Below, one piece after another: positions 1-11,257 of a stretch of 64,000 bases of DNA. How positions within the stretch are numbered: the first letter of the stretch is position 1; every line of letters starts with the position of its first letter. The translations under genes were made by a program, and so were the position numbers. The DNA comes from Dissophora ornata (Eukaryota; Mortierellomycota; Mortierellomycetes; Mortierellales; Mortierellaceae): contig MU616638.1 in NCBI GenBank assembly GCA_025201705.1, positions 1 through 64,000 on the forward strand, written 5' to 3'. Below the pieces are notes generated by a model. That model did not search any database, was not told the origin of the DNA, and worked only from the letters and a program-made list of their open reading frames with translations.

Positions 1-480
1 GGGCAGCTCACTGGGTATTTATTTATCGAGCGAGCTGGCAGAGAGTCTGGTAGACTAGAAGTACATAGCCTCGCAGACAAATGAATAAAGAGAAAGAATT
101 GCTCGTATTCATGAGCGCATGAAAAATAAAATGAGTAAGGGGCCTCATTTCCTCACTTTCGGATAGTGTGCCACAACAATAGAAAAAACTCTCGTCGCTC
201 GCCCTCTTGAGTTCCTTGCAAGTATGTATTAGGAAGAGGGAGTTCTTCCAACTGAGAGCCACGACGAGCTACTCAGAGTAGCGTAGTGCCCACTGTGCTT
301 TTGGGTGCTCGTGCTTTGATTGAAGCTTTTTTTTTTCTTTCTTTTTTTCTCCTCCTCTCCTCTTCAAACAATGCATTGACAGGCTCGTTTTTCTCACTCA
401 TTTACAGAGGCAGCTTCGATATAAATCAAACGAACACTGCAAATACACCAAAACGGGGGTTCTTTTTTAATTGCTGTAGA
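1..480. other. Gene-poor left edge, downstream of PRP28
   Basis: No ORF here resembles a known protein. The short open frames are low-complexity. The stretch lies immediately 3' of the PRP28 stop codon, so part of it must be its 3' untranslated region. A T-rich run lies near 327-350. Confidence 0.5.
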
Positions 481-3362
481 CTAAAACTCATCATTGCCTC
501 TCCTACGACCGCCAACACCGCCCTTGGTCATGGCAGCTTCATGGGTCCGGAGCTCTGCAGGGACCGTCGCCAGCGTCGATTTTGTCAGCATCTGCTTCAA
601 ATCATAGTACACATCTGTATCATAGCTCGACAGAAACGTGACCGCAACACCCGATCGTCCTGCACGACCGGTACGACCGATACGATGGGTGTAGTCCTCA
701 ATATTTTTGGCCATATCAAAGTTGATGACCAGCGAAACGTTTTGCACATCGATACCACGACCTGCAACATCTGTTGCCACAAGGACATCACTCTTGCCGC
801 TCTTGAGTTGAGAGAGCGCAAGCTCACGTTGCTCCTGGGACTTGCCTCCGTGCAACGTCGTTGCGCGAAGTCCAGAGCTGTTAATCATCTTGGCAAGCAT
901 ATCGCAGCTCTTCTTCTGGTTTACGAACACGATAATCGGAGGTGCAAACTGACCCTTCACCAGATCCATCATTCGGCTCCTATTAGAGGTAGAAAATCAA
1001 AAATCAAACGCATCCGTGGTTAAGCATCATTTCCTCAGAAAGTCAATATAAAAAGTGCAAGCTGCCCAAAACACAAGTCATACTTCTTCTTGTTCTCGTC
1101 CGTGATCATCTCGACGCGCTGCTCGACAGTCTCGACAGCCTGTCCGGCGGTACCGATGGTGACTACAGCTGGTCTTCTAAGATACCGTTTGGCAAGGCGC
1201 TCCACAGCTGGCGGCATTGTAGCCGAGAACATGGTTGTCTGGCGATACTTCTTGTTCGAGTCCTGGCCAATTGTCATCGTCATTTTGGCTGCATCCTCCG
1301 CTTCGTCGGTATCGGGCTTCAAGTTCGAAACTGGCAGCGCATCCAAGATAAAGTTGACGTCCGCCTCGAAACCCATGTCAATCATCCTGTCAGCCTCGTC
1401 CATAACCACATACGTACACTGGTTCAGAACCAGAATACGACGATCCAAACAATCCTTAAGACGACCAGGCGTCGCGATAATAATCTCTGCTCCATTCCTC
1501 AGATTGAATGCTTGCTCCTCCACGGCATGTCCTCCAACAATCGAGACACAGTTGAAGCCAAGGGGGATGGCGAATTTCAACGTCTCCTGTTCAATCTGCT
1601 GAGCCAACTCACGCGTCGGTGCCATAATGAGGGCGTAAGGTCCGTGTACCATGTTTTGTTCATTGAGCTTTGGAAGGTCGAAAATGAACTGCAACATGGG
1701 GATTAGGAACGAAGCCGTTTTACCCGATCCAGTCTCTGCAATACCGATGATGTCGCGATTCTGCAGTCCGATGGGAATCGCCTGTCGCTGAATTGGGGTC
1801 GGCTCCTTGTATCCGACCTTTTCAATGACTTCAAGAATCTTGGGATCAATGTTGGATTCGCTCCAGCGACGAATAGGATTCGGTATACTTCCACCTAGTA
1901 TATTACAAAATAGCCAGTTATGTTCCGATTTAGCATGGTTCTTGTGCACAGTGATCATAGTAGATTGCAGAGACGAACCTTTGCATGCAATATTGAAATC
2001 TTCCTTGAAAATACGCCAGTCCCTGTCGCGCATCTGATCCAGGGGTTTCTCGGACCAGTGGCGGTCTGCATAGTTGACTTTACGCTCTTTCTGTGCCGCA
2101 ATGTCTCCCAATTCACTATTGTGAGAAGGAAATGATGTTTGCGCGATCAGTGTTTGCGTGGCGGAGAAGCGAGTCAGGATGAACAACTGTAGAAAAGCAC
2201 ATACCCAGCACGAGCGACTTCAGCATCGGTTCGACGCGACGCTACCAATTTGTCATAAAATTGATCCCGTCCCTTGTTGTCCTTGAGGTCGATTCCTGCA
2301 AAGTGTCCGCGACCGTAAAGTTGTGCGCTATGCCTGTGTGTGTAAATTGGGTTCAAGTCGCGGGAGGTGTCGTCATCCGCATTCCAGTCAAATACAAACT
2401 TTTTGTCGTTGCGTTTGCGGATCTTTCTCTCCTTCTCTTCGATTCCCATGTATTTTTTCTGTAATGCACATGAAATTATAAAGTAAGGAAAGTTAGATTT
2501 CTTCCATAGCTGCGTCCCTACTTCACAGAACTGAAACGGCGAGTAGGCTCTACCTTAACGAGGTCAATCTCCTTATCGGCAAGAATAATGCCCGTAGAAG
2601 AAGAGTCTGCATCTGTTGTAGTCTTTTTGCGCCAGTCTCCATTGGATCTTCCAGTCCTGTCGCGCTCATTTCGCTCACGCTCACTTCGATCGCGGGCATT
2701 GATCCTACTATCATATCCATATCGGTTATTGTCATGAACCTCGGTGCGCGCTTTAGCATCAAATTCCGCCCTTTGCTGTCGTTCCAGCTCCTGAGTTTTC
2801 TTCTGAGCCTCAACTTCTTTTGCTCGTCTTTCTAACGCCAATTGTGCACGCTCCTCCTTTGTCAGGAACTTGGGCTAAAAGTTTAGGCAGAAGCATATAA
2901 ATGTTGGTTTAGAACGTGCTATTTCTTCATCCGAGTTGATTTAAGCAAGGGTATGACATCAAGCAAGACACATACCTTTTCTAGAGCTTGCTTCTCTAGC
3001 TCTTTCTGTTTGATGAGTTCTTCGAGCGAGATGGGCACTTTTCTGGTTGGTGGCGCCGAGCTTTTATCAACATCCATAGCATTCCCTTTATCGTCCTCAT
3101 CTTTTGAAGGTGGCCTAACAGGCGAGCGCTCCTTCTCGCGGGAGTATCGGTCACGGAAATTATCCCGGTTGTCTCGGTTATCCCGGTCATCTCTGCCGTT
3201 TCTGTAGTCCCTGCTGTCTCTGATATCGCGACTGTCTCGACCACTGCGGTTGCTCGAGTACCGATCACCATCTCTGTCCCTAGGTCGGTTCCTGTCTGGA
3301 CTTCGGCTCCTGTCCCTGTATCCTCCGCCTCCCCGCCTGTAATCGCCTTGTCTGCTTGACAT
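481..3362 (-). CDS. PRP28: Pre-mRNA-splicing ATP-dependent RNA helicase PRP28 (DDX23 type)
   Basis: DEAD-box helicase that swaps U1 for U6 at the 5' splice site when the tri-snRNP joins the spliceosome; nuclear. Six exons join in frame: 3362-2976, 2874-2527, 2458-2205, 2115-1979, 1894-1084 and 979-481, giving about 811 residues. The first roughly 130 residues are an Arg/Ser/Asp-rich RS-like tail, as in human DDX23 and unlike yeast Prp28. A conserved linker follows ([12 protein letters not shown], then [20 protein letters not shown]). The helicase core shows the Q motif ([12 protein letters not shown]), [20 protein letters not shown], a SAT-containing motif (MFSATMPP), DVAGRGID and [10 protein letters not shown]. 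All catalytic motifs are intact. Exon 2 must end at a GTGAAG donor for frame continuity. The gene is divergent from YSH1 across about 290 bp. Confidence 0.96.
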
Positions 3363-3650
3363 TTTATTGCGTTGCGTTGTCTATGGAATGGGGGGAATTA
3401 AGGTGCTGATCAACCGGCGAAGTCGTCGTCATGGTCCCACTCTTTTTAGAGTGGAAGGGCTAAGCCACTAACCAGTGCCCTGCGAGACCAAAAACCTGCA
3501 TCGCAGTTGATTCTCTCGACAATTTCTTCTTCGCTCCCGATTTCACTTCATCGTTCTAGAAGCAAAAGCAACAACTCGAGAGCGGTGAACAAGCAGGACT
3601 AGCACGAACAGCATAAAGGCGCTCACTTTCTTACTAGAAACCATCATAAC
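3363..3650. promoter_or_regulatory. Shared divergent promoter of PRP28 and YSH1
   Basis: These 288 bases separate two start codons pointing outward, so both pre-mRNA processing genes must be driven from here. I see no clear TATA box. The YSH1 side is A/G-rich just before its ATG. Co-regulation of the two genes is an inference from the arrangement. Confidence 0.6.
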
Positions 3651-6528
3651 ATGTCATACAAGCGCAAGGCTGAGCTCCCAGTGGGTGATGTGAATGACCT
3701 CATGGAGGTGACACCCCTTGGTGCAGGCAGCGAGGTCGGAAGGTCCTGCCATGTCCTCAAGTACAAGGGCAAGACAGTGTTGGTACATACAAATGACAGC
3801 AGCAGCTTCGAAGAGACGAATAAAGATTTGTACTGGTTCTTATTATTCACGCGGTTCAATATTGCCTTTGTTTATTTTATTTTCTATATCCCTGACCCTT
3901 GCTTGATCGACCGCGACAGTTGGACTGCGGTGTTCACCCTGGTCAAAGCGGAATCTCTGGACTTCCTTTCTTTGACGAAGTTGACCCAGCCTCGATTGAC
4001 GTTCTCCTGATTACACAGTAAGCTCCCCCTCAAAACAAACACGCTGCTCGCGACGCTCGCCTCTGGATTGGCACTAACTGATGTGGAACGCTACTTGACA
4101 CGAAATAGCTTTCACTTGGACCATGCGGCAGGATTGCCATACTTCACCGAGAGGGTATGAGAGCGACAACTAAACAAGATAAACATACGCAGATTCTCGG
4201 GATTTGGGACTAAACGCTTTGCTTGCATCTATCCATAGACATCGTTTAAAGGACGTGTTTTCATGACACATCCCACAAAGGCCATTTTCAAGTGGCTTCT
4301 CTCGGATTATGTCAAAGTCAGGTAAGGCCTCCAAAGAAGCGACAATTCAGCGCGTAATTTATGCCCTAAACAAGCCTTGCTAATTTCCTTCCGAACTGTT
4401 CCAGTAACGTTGGTTCGAACGAAATGCTTTATGACGAGGCCCAACTTGCCGCTTGCTACGAAAAGATTGAGACTGTGGACTACCATCAAGAAGTGAACGT
4501 GGACGGAATCAAGTTTACTGGATACAACGCCGGACACGTCCTTGGTGCAGCCATGTTCTTGATCGAGATTGCCGGCATTAAGGTAAGCCATATCAGGCTT
4601 TTGCTGGTGTCATTGAGCTGTCAAGACCTTTTGTAGAGTGACTAATGCTTTATTCGTGTGCATCGCATTGTCTCTTAGATCTTGTACACAGGAGACTACT
4701 CACGCGAGGAGGATCGCCATTTGATGGCAGCAGAAAAGCCGACAAACGTGCAGACAGATGTTCTGATTTGCGAGTCTACTTACGGTGTCCAAAGCCACGA
4801 ACCCAGAATTGATCGTGAACGCAGATTCACCAGCACAGTCCACGACATTGTGCAGCGCGGAGGCCGATGTCTCTTACCGGTGTTCGCGTTGGGTCAGGCG
4901 CAGGAACTACTACTCATGCTGGACGAGTACTGGGCAGCGCATCCGGAGCTGGAGTCGATTCCCGTCTATTATGCATCGTCACTGGCCAAGAAGTGCATGA
5001 CGGTATATCAAACATATATCAACATGATGAACTCGAAGATCAGAAAGCAGTTCGCAGTGTCAAATCCTTTTGTGTTCAAACATATCTCACATCTCAAGAA
5101 CATGGACATGTTTGATGACACAGGTCCATGTGTCATGATGGCCAGTCCAGGAATGTTACAGAATGGACTTTCAAGAGAGCTATTTGAGCGCTGGTGCACG
5201 GACAAGAAGAATGGATTGTTGATTACAGGATATTGCGTCGAGAATACATTGGCCAAGGACGTAATGAACGAGCCAGACGAGATCCAAACCATGAACGGAC
5301 AGAAGCTGAAGCTCAGAATGTCGGTCGATTATATCTCGTTCTCTGCCCACGTTGATTACACGCAGAACAGCGCCTTTATCGATGAAGTCAAGGCACCATA
5401 CCTCGTAAGTTAGAGTGATCTGTTGTCTCTAGATATTTATGACTCTATTGCTATGGTTGGGAAGTATTAATGACGTGCTTCATCAATGCTAGATCTTGGT
5501 CCATGGAGAAACCAATGCGATGGGACGTCTCAAGAGCGCGTTGATGAGCAAGTATTCTGAAAGAGACGAGGACATTCACATTTTCACGCCAAGGAACACA
5601 GAGACCGTCAAATTGTACTTCCGAGGAGAGAAACTTGCGAGGGTAAGTCTCATTTGTTTTCCTCTTTTATTGTAGTAGGGATAGGAACTCTCAGTCCTCA
5701 TCGACTTTCCTAAATCTTATAGACAATCGGCCAGATGGCAGCCACGTTTCCTGAGAAGGAAAAACTGGTATCGGGAGTCCTTGTTGTTAAAGACTTTCAG
5801 TACACAATCATGGACACTTCGGATCTGGAGGAGTTTGTCGGTCTTCAAACGACCTCCGTTTTTCAGAGACAGGTTGTGCCGTACCATGCCTCATTCGGTC
5901 TGTTGAAGTACCACCTGAGACAAATGTTTGGCAAGATCCAGGAGCTGGAGTGCGATGTCAACAAGCTAGAACGTGTCAGGGTAAGCGTTCAAACTAAATC
6001 AGCTTCGTCGTATTGTCATTGGGGGATAGATCGACTAACATGATACGTGCCTGCCAATAGATCTTCGATACAGTAGATGTCAGAGAGTATAATGTGAACC
6101 ATGTTTTATTGGAGTGGACCGGCAACTCTGTTAACGATATGGTTGCTGACTCTGTCTTGGCAGTAATCCTAAACATCGAGTCCAGTCCTGCCTCTGTCAA
6201 GCTGACAAAGTCAGATCACACCCACTCGCACTCTCACGGTCAGCCCCACAAGCACGCCACGAAGGTGGAGCCAGGAACCTCTGACGAAACGCTGCTCGTG
6301 GATCGTAATCCCTCAGACGAATTCCAGGACCTGGTCATGTTCTTCGCTAGCCAATTTGGAGTCGAGAATGTAGAACAGGAAGAGGAAACGAGGACAGTCA
6401 AGATCATGATGGATGGTGTCCCGGCAACGATTGATTGCGTGCAGTTCGCCGTCAAGTGCGAGGCCGATGCATTGCGACACAGGGCTCAGAACGTGTTGGA
6501 GCGCGCTGTGCGGACCTGCATGCAGTAG
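3651..6528 (+). CDS. YSH1: Cleavage and polyadenylation endonuclease YSH1/CPSF73
   Basis: Zinc-dependent endonuclease that cuts pre-mRNA at the poly(A) site within the cleavage/polyadenylation factor. Nine exons join in frame: 3651-3782, 3920-4017, 4109-4154, 4239-4321, 4405-4582, 4679-5404, 5493-5642, 5723-5980 and 6061-6528, giving about 712 residues. The metallo-beta-lactamase signature HFHLDH (near residues 77-82) is formed across an intron. Then come [22 protein letters not shown], the beta-CASP region (ESTYG, PVFALGRAQ-type [16 protein letters not shown]) and [14 protein letters not shown]. The C-terminal CPSF73-100_C domain is complete but carries a His-rich insert ([13 protein letters not shown]). 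Its length is close to human CPSF3 (684). Confidence 0.97.
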
Positions 6529-6621
6529 GAATGACATCAGATTAGCCCATAGCAGTGATATCAAAAAATGAACCGTCTTTATGTAAACCACATGTGCAGT
6601 GAAAGATAGCTATATCCCATT

Positions 6622-7903
6622 CTATGCACGTCTTCCTCCCTTGAGCGACGCCTGGCCAGGAGCCTTCATGCGGCGACGTCTCCTTGCAGCAGCCAGCTCC
6701 TCCTCTTTGGCCCGTGCAGCCAAAGCTGCCTCATCCTCCTCGCCTGATGAGTGGTAAGGTTCGTCATCGTCACTGACATTGGGTGACTGCTTCTGTTGGG
6801 CAGCACGCTTGGCAGCTCTCTTCTTGGCCAATTCAGCCTTACGAAGCTTGCGCTTGGCATCAGACTCAGCCTGCTCATCCTCGGGACGAATGCTCTCAAA
6901 GACGCCCAGACTCAATACACTCTCCCGGACGCCCCGGGGGCAGACCATCAAAACCGCCTTGACAATCCAGAATGGCAAACGGAAAATGACAACGTCCTTG
7001 ACCTTTGGAGCGTGAATGTTATCCAAGGTCAACTCGATCTCTTCGCCATACTGGTTGACGGCATACATTGGACCATCCTCCAGAGGGGTAACAGCCTCAG
7101 GGGTTGCACCAGCGCGACGCTGACGACCCGTGATAGGGCCTTCGAGAACCTTCTGGTGCTTCTCGTGCGACATCTCCTTGTATTGCTCAATCATCCCTGA
7201 CATGCGACTCTTTTCCTGAGTGTAGCTAACATAGCGAGCCAGGTACTGGAAGCCTGATACAAGAATAACAAGGAAGACGACGACAGATTTGAAGCCCGGG
7301 CGGTGGCGTCTGTAGAGATAGGCGGATCCACGCCAGCGAGGAACGCCGTTCTTGAGGAAAAAGTTGTAACGCTCGCGCTTGCCGTCGTCACGCAAGATGG
7401 TGATAATGCTTGACAGGCGGGCGTACTTTTCCTGAGCCTTGGGGCCCTTGTTCTTGTCGGGGCTGAGAGATTGTTGTTGGGCAAAGGCGATCAAAGAATG
7501 GTTTAGCATCATGTCAGATCCAGGTCAGAGTGCTGTGTGTAGACTGACAGGCCTTGAAACAACTTACTGAAGCGAACGTGACATTTTACGGAAGGCTCTC
7601 TCGATGTCGGCCTTGGGGGTCTTTTGAGCGACACCCATCCATGAGTAAAAGTTGACTTCGGGGCCTTCAGCCTTTTCGAGGGCATCAACCAGGTCAAAGA
7701 TCTCAAAGTCGCCTGTTGTGCATTAGTGCATTAGTGCATTGGGTCACAGAATAATAGTGAGGCTGATCAGCTCGCGTGGTCCAGAGTGGACATAGTTCCT
7801 GAACACGGATAGCGGATCGAAGCATACCTTCCTCCCAGGCAGCAACCTGCCGGACGAGGGCCAGCATGGCCAGGACCATCAACAATGCCAGGTTCCAGCG
7901 CAT
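6622..7903 (-). CDS. ER membrane J-domain co-chaperone (ERJ5-like)
   Basis: Likely stimulates the ER Hsp70 (BiP/Kar2) from the lumenal face. Three exons (7903-7828, 7712-7568, 7462-6622) give about 353 residues. The start is chosen because it gives a clean signal peptide (MRWNLALLMVLAMLALVRQV). The J domain follows at once (GDFEIFDLVDALEK ... FRKMSRSLHPDKNKGP). The catalytic HPD is split by the second intron and only appears when the acceptor at 7463 is used. After it come PRWRGSAYLYRRHRPG and a transmembrane segment (SVVVFLVILVSGFQYL), a combination known from fungal Erj5 and animal DNAJC1. A second hydrophobic stretch (VVIFRLPFWIVKAVLMV) lies further on. The C terminus is charged and alternates Ala/Lys/Arg. 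The gene is tail-to-tail with YSH1, 93 bp apart. Confidence 0.85.
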
Positions 7904-8351
7904 TGTGGATGAGTTAGTAGATGATGATGTGGGGGGATGATGATGAAAAGGTGAAATCCGGGGGTAGCAATGCATGGTTCTTGTCTGGCTGGAGAGCGAT
8001 TTTGTCGCCCTTAACTCAATTAGAAACTGCCGCGTCGGTGGGATGCAGTGTATGCGATCGCAGTCCTTCTTTGCCACCAATTATCCAACAGCTTTATTCA
8101 ATTATTCAGCAGCACCCGCTTCTCGAAGAAATGGCGTGCTCGAAAGTCCGACCATCCGTATTCACTCCTCTCTCTCCCTCTTCCCTTCCCACTCTTTTCT
8201 TCCTTTGTTTCCTCTTCTCCACATACTATCCTTGTTCCCCATCCACATCCTCATCCGCAACTTACCTGTGATCTTTATCTGCTGGCCTTCCGTAGCCCAT
8301 CCCATTGATCTGATCCTTGAAGCCTTTACCCCTGTCAGGAACGCAATATCC
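7904..8351. promoter_or_regulatory. Divergent promoter of the ERJ5-like and cystinosin genes
   Basis: 448 bases between two outward-facing starts. The cystinosin side has a strong CT-rich stretch near 8163-8215, a common feature just upstream of starts in fungal promoters. No coding sequence was recognised; the open frames here are repetitive Ser/Pro/Leu. Confidence 0.5.
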
Positions 8352-8643
8352 ATGGAACACACAGCTATACTAGCAAAGGGCTTTGGCCACTTTGTGTCGC
8401 ACTTTATTGGATGGGCATACTTCATCGCCTGGTCTGCCAGTTTCTATCCACAGGCGATTCTCAACTGGCGCCGGAAATCCGTCCAGGGTCTGTCCATGGA
8501 CTTTATTCACCTCAACGTCCTAGGATTCCTCTGCTACTCGGTAATTAGCTTTCTATCTGGTCACCTTCACGGACTGACTCTCGGAGGGATACACAATCGA
8601 TAGTCGAAAGAAGGTGTCTAATAGTCATTCGTCTATACTCCTA

Positions 8644-8681
<38 letters not shown>

Positions 8682-9815
8682 TTGTGTGCAGATTTTCAAT
8701 CTCGCCTTCTTCTTCAGCTCTGAGATCCAAGAAGAATACAAGCGACGGAACGACGGCCAAGAGAACCTGGTGCGCGCCAATGATGTCTTTTTCGCCGTGC
8801 ATGCCCTCGTCCTTTCGTCGTTTACACTGGTTCAAACGTGGATTTATAAGGTAACAACAACAACCCTAAATATACAAACAAACAAACAAACAAACAAGCA
8901 GACTGAAATGCCAACACAGGCGTCGAGCTAGACCACGCCGCAACTGATTGTATTTTCTCACAGTCTCGTGGCAAATCTAACCCAAAGAAGATGTCAGCAG
9001 AAGGGTGGGTCCCTTTATTCGACAAATCTTCATAACGAAAAACACGTCATTTTCAGCGTTTCTCGACTAATGCTAGTGACAGCAGGTTCAAAACGGATGG
9101 ACGGAGGGGTCACATTGTACACAATCACAAATGGGCATGTGGGCATGGTCTACTGCTACTCGCGTCAATAGGCGCAAAATGGGCATCGCAAATCACTCCA
9201 ACGAATTCCGTAGCTGACAAACTCGCCTCTTTTTCTTTCTTCTTCTGCTTATACCAACAGCGCGACCCTTCTCAGAAGGTGTCCCAGCCATCCAAACTCT
9301 TCATCTCTTCGGCCATTGTTCTGAGTTTAATCCTCGTGGGTCAAACTTTCTATGGTACTGGAGGCAAGAAATGGATCGACATCCTCTACTTTCTCAGTTT
9401 CGTCAAACTGGTCATCAGCTTTATCAAGTACTGCCCACAAGTCTACATCAACTGGTCCGCCAAATCGACCGTCGGTTGGAGCATCCATAACATCTTGCTG
9501 GATTTCACAGGAGGTGGGCTCAGTATCGCACAGCTGGTGTTGGATGCCTCGCTTTCGGGTGATTGGTCTGGAATCTCTGGAGACCCTGTCAAATTTGGGC
9601 TTGGATTCTTGAGCATTGCGTTTGATCTGGTGTTTATGACACAGCATTATATCCTGTATAGAGATCGCACCGATCATTACGTCTCATTGTACAATAGCAG
9701 TAGGGACGAGGAGGGTTATGTGGATGAGAGACAAGGACTGCTAGGACATGGGGACAAACAGTATAGTGACATCCAGCAGGGAGGAGATCTCGAGAGAGGC
9801 ACAGCACACGTATAG
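8352..9815 (+). CDS. Cystinosin (lysosomal/vacuolar cystine exporter, PQ-loop)
   Basis: Proton-coupled exporter of cystine from the vacuole or lysosome (CTNS / yeast Ers1 family). Three exons (8352-8540, 8692-8850, 9261-9815) join in phase 0 to about 300 residues. The two PQ-loop motifs are visible: [13 protein letters not shown] near the start and [13 protein letters not shown] further on. Each is followed by a family signature ([35 protein letters not shown]). About seven membrane helices are expected. The long glycosylated lumenal N-terminus of the human protein is missing, as in fungal Ers1. The cytosolic tail is acidic and hydrophilic. Intron 1 carries a 28-base T run and intron 2 is unusually long (410 bp) with an AAAC repeat. 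Confidence 0.93.
8647..8674. repeat. T28 homopolymer in cystinosin intron 1
   Basis: An uninterrupted run of 28 T, followed by six A, just before the acceptor of intron 1. It works as an extreme polypyrimidine tract and is a likely site of length variation or assembly error. Confidence 0.9.
8875..8898. repeat. AAAC tetranucleotide microsatellite
   Basis: About six tandem AAAC units inside cystinosin intron 2. Non-coding. Confidence 0.85.
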
Positions 9816-10560
9816 AACAGCGTGAAATATACCATATACCATAACTGACAATGTAGAGTACCTTGTCGAGCCTATCTCATTCACGTCAATACAAAAAATC
9901 TATTTCAAAAAGAAACTGTCGTGTTTATTTCTTTCCACAACCTCACCTTCACCCACCCACTCACTCACTCACTCGTCTTCTCGCCTCCTCCTCACGTCGT
10001 TTGCGTAAGGTATCGAAATGCGGTGAGTCCACAACCACACGTTCTCTCCAGGCCAACCTTTCTCTTAATCTTCATGGTAGGATTAACAAACGCTTACTTC
10101 AAATAATCATATGACTAGCGACTAATGAATAGCTGTGATGTTTCAAGCAGATGTGCCGTGGAAATACGAAGGGAGTGAAGGAGTAAATGAGGAAGGAGTA
10201 AACGAGGAAGGAGTGAATGAATGAGAAGTATTGAAAGTGAATAGAAAATTGACCTCAACTCGAACTACGTAGTTTGCTAGTTTCGGCTCTAGGACAATGG
10301 GCGCGAAAATTCGCTGATTGGCCAATACTCTGTAGATTGGTGTATCCTAGCTTTCTGATCCAAGATACCGAAATGCAAAGCTGTAGCTCTGCGTCTGACC
10401 TTGTTTTGCTGAATTTCCATCCCTTGTCGCTCCTGTTTATTGTTTATTCTGTTTATTCATAATTATCGATCGTCATCCACCACGGTCCATCTCGTTTCGA
10501 TACACAGAGCTTGTTTATTGCGCTTTCATTTTCGCCACCATTCAAACTAGAAGCTTCTTT
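9816..10560. other. Intergenic spacer with short direct repeats
   Basis: No recognisable gene. There is a cluster of imperfect tandem units of the type GAAGGAGTRAAYGAG at 10170-10225 and a TCACTCAC run near 9958-9973. The right part is probably distal promoter of PSME3IP1. Confidence 0.4.
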
Positions 10561-11257
10561 GACTCGGAAGAGTATAAAAGCGAGCCACTTTCTTCTCTTC
10601 TCTTCTCTTCTCTTTTCTTCCTCTCCATTCGCCACCATTGGACGCTTCAGGTAAGTCCAAAATGCCTTTTTCTTCCCTCTCTCCACAGCCGGTACACTCT
10701 CTCGACGTTTCTCTCCCTCTCTCTCATTCTCTCCTCACTTCTTGGACCACGTCCAGCATTTGCTTGGCTTCTCTGTATTTCCTTGTTTCCACGAGCTCCT
10801 TTATTGCTGTTGTCGTTTTGGGGCTATCCACAAGAGGACGGGGTGAGAGTGATAGTTCGACGACTAACCAAGCTCTCTCTTTTGAATACCGTAGCGCGTA
10901 CCTGGGGTTCGCCCCGCGCGTTGAAGCGATACGTGGTCGCGAATCCGGTCCAATGGCTTTAATGGCCGGTAAGTCTATTGTTGATGCTTTGTTACAACAA
11001 CGAAGACATCGTTTGAGTAAGTCTAACCGTTGGGTTTGTAAAACGACTATGTGTGTCGCAAACACACTACACCCGATGATTCGGGGGCTGGGCGTGAGAG
11101 TTTCGTCACTTTTTCGCGCCCATTGTCCTCGTTTCGCAAGTTTCGTTTCTACGCGTGCTGTAGACCTTACAAGCCACATTTCTCACATTTCTCCAAGTCG
11201 TCCTAAAAAAAAAGTCCACGCCGCCAACTTGAACCTCTGACCCACAGCTTCATCGCC
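10561..11257 (+). promoter_or_regulatory. Core promoter, leader and 5'-UTR intron of PSME3IP1
   Basis: A TATAAAAG box lies at about 10573, followed by a CT-rich stretch (10589-10625), where a transcript probably begins. A near-perfect donor (CAG|GTAAGT) at 10651 and an acceptor (CCCACAG) ending at 11247 define a 597-bp intron in the 5' leader, ending 10 bases before the ATG. Two further GTAAGT donors (about 10969 and 11018) could give alternative leaders. Transcript evidence is absent. Confidence 0.5.

Noticed and set aside
286..1023. A 245-residue + strand open frame
   Set aside because: It is antisense to the last PRP28 exon; the opposite strand carries conserved helicase motifs.
7974..8603. 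A longer + strand start for cystinosin, adding about 126 residues
   Set aside because: The added part is low-complexity Ser/Pro/Leu from the CT-rich promoter and contains no signal peptide or family similarity; the ATG at 8352 directly precedes the first conserved region.
10638..11240. Overlapping 200- and 151-residue open frames on opposite strands
   Set aside because: Neither resembles a protein family, they mirror each other, and the region is better explained as a leader intron of PSME3IP1.
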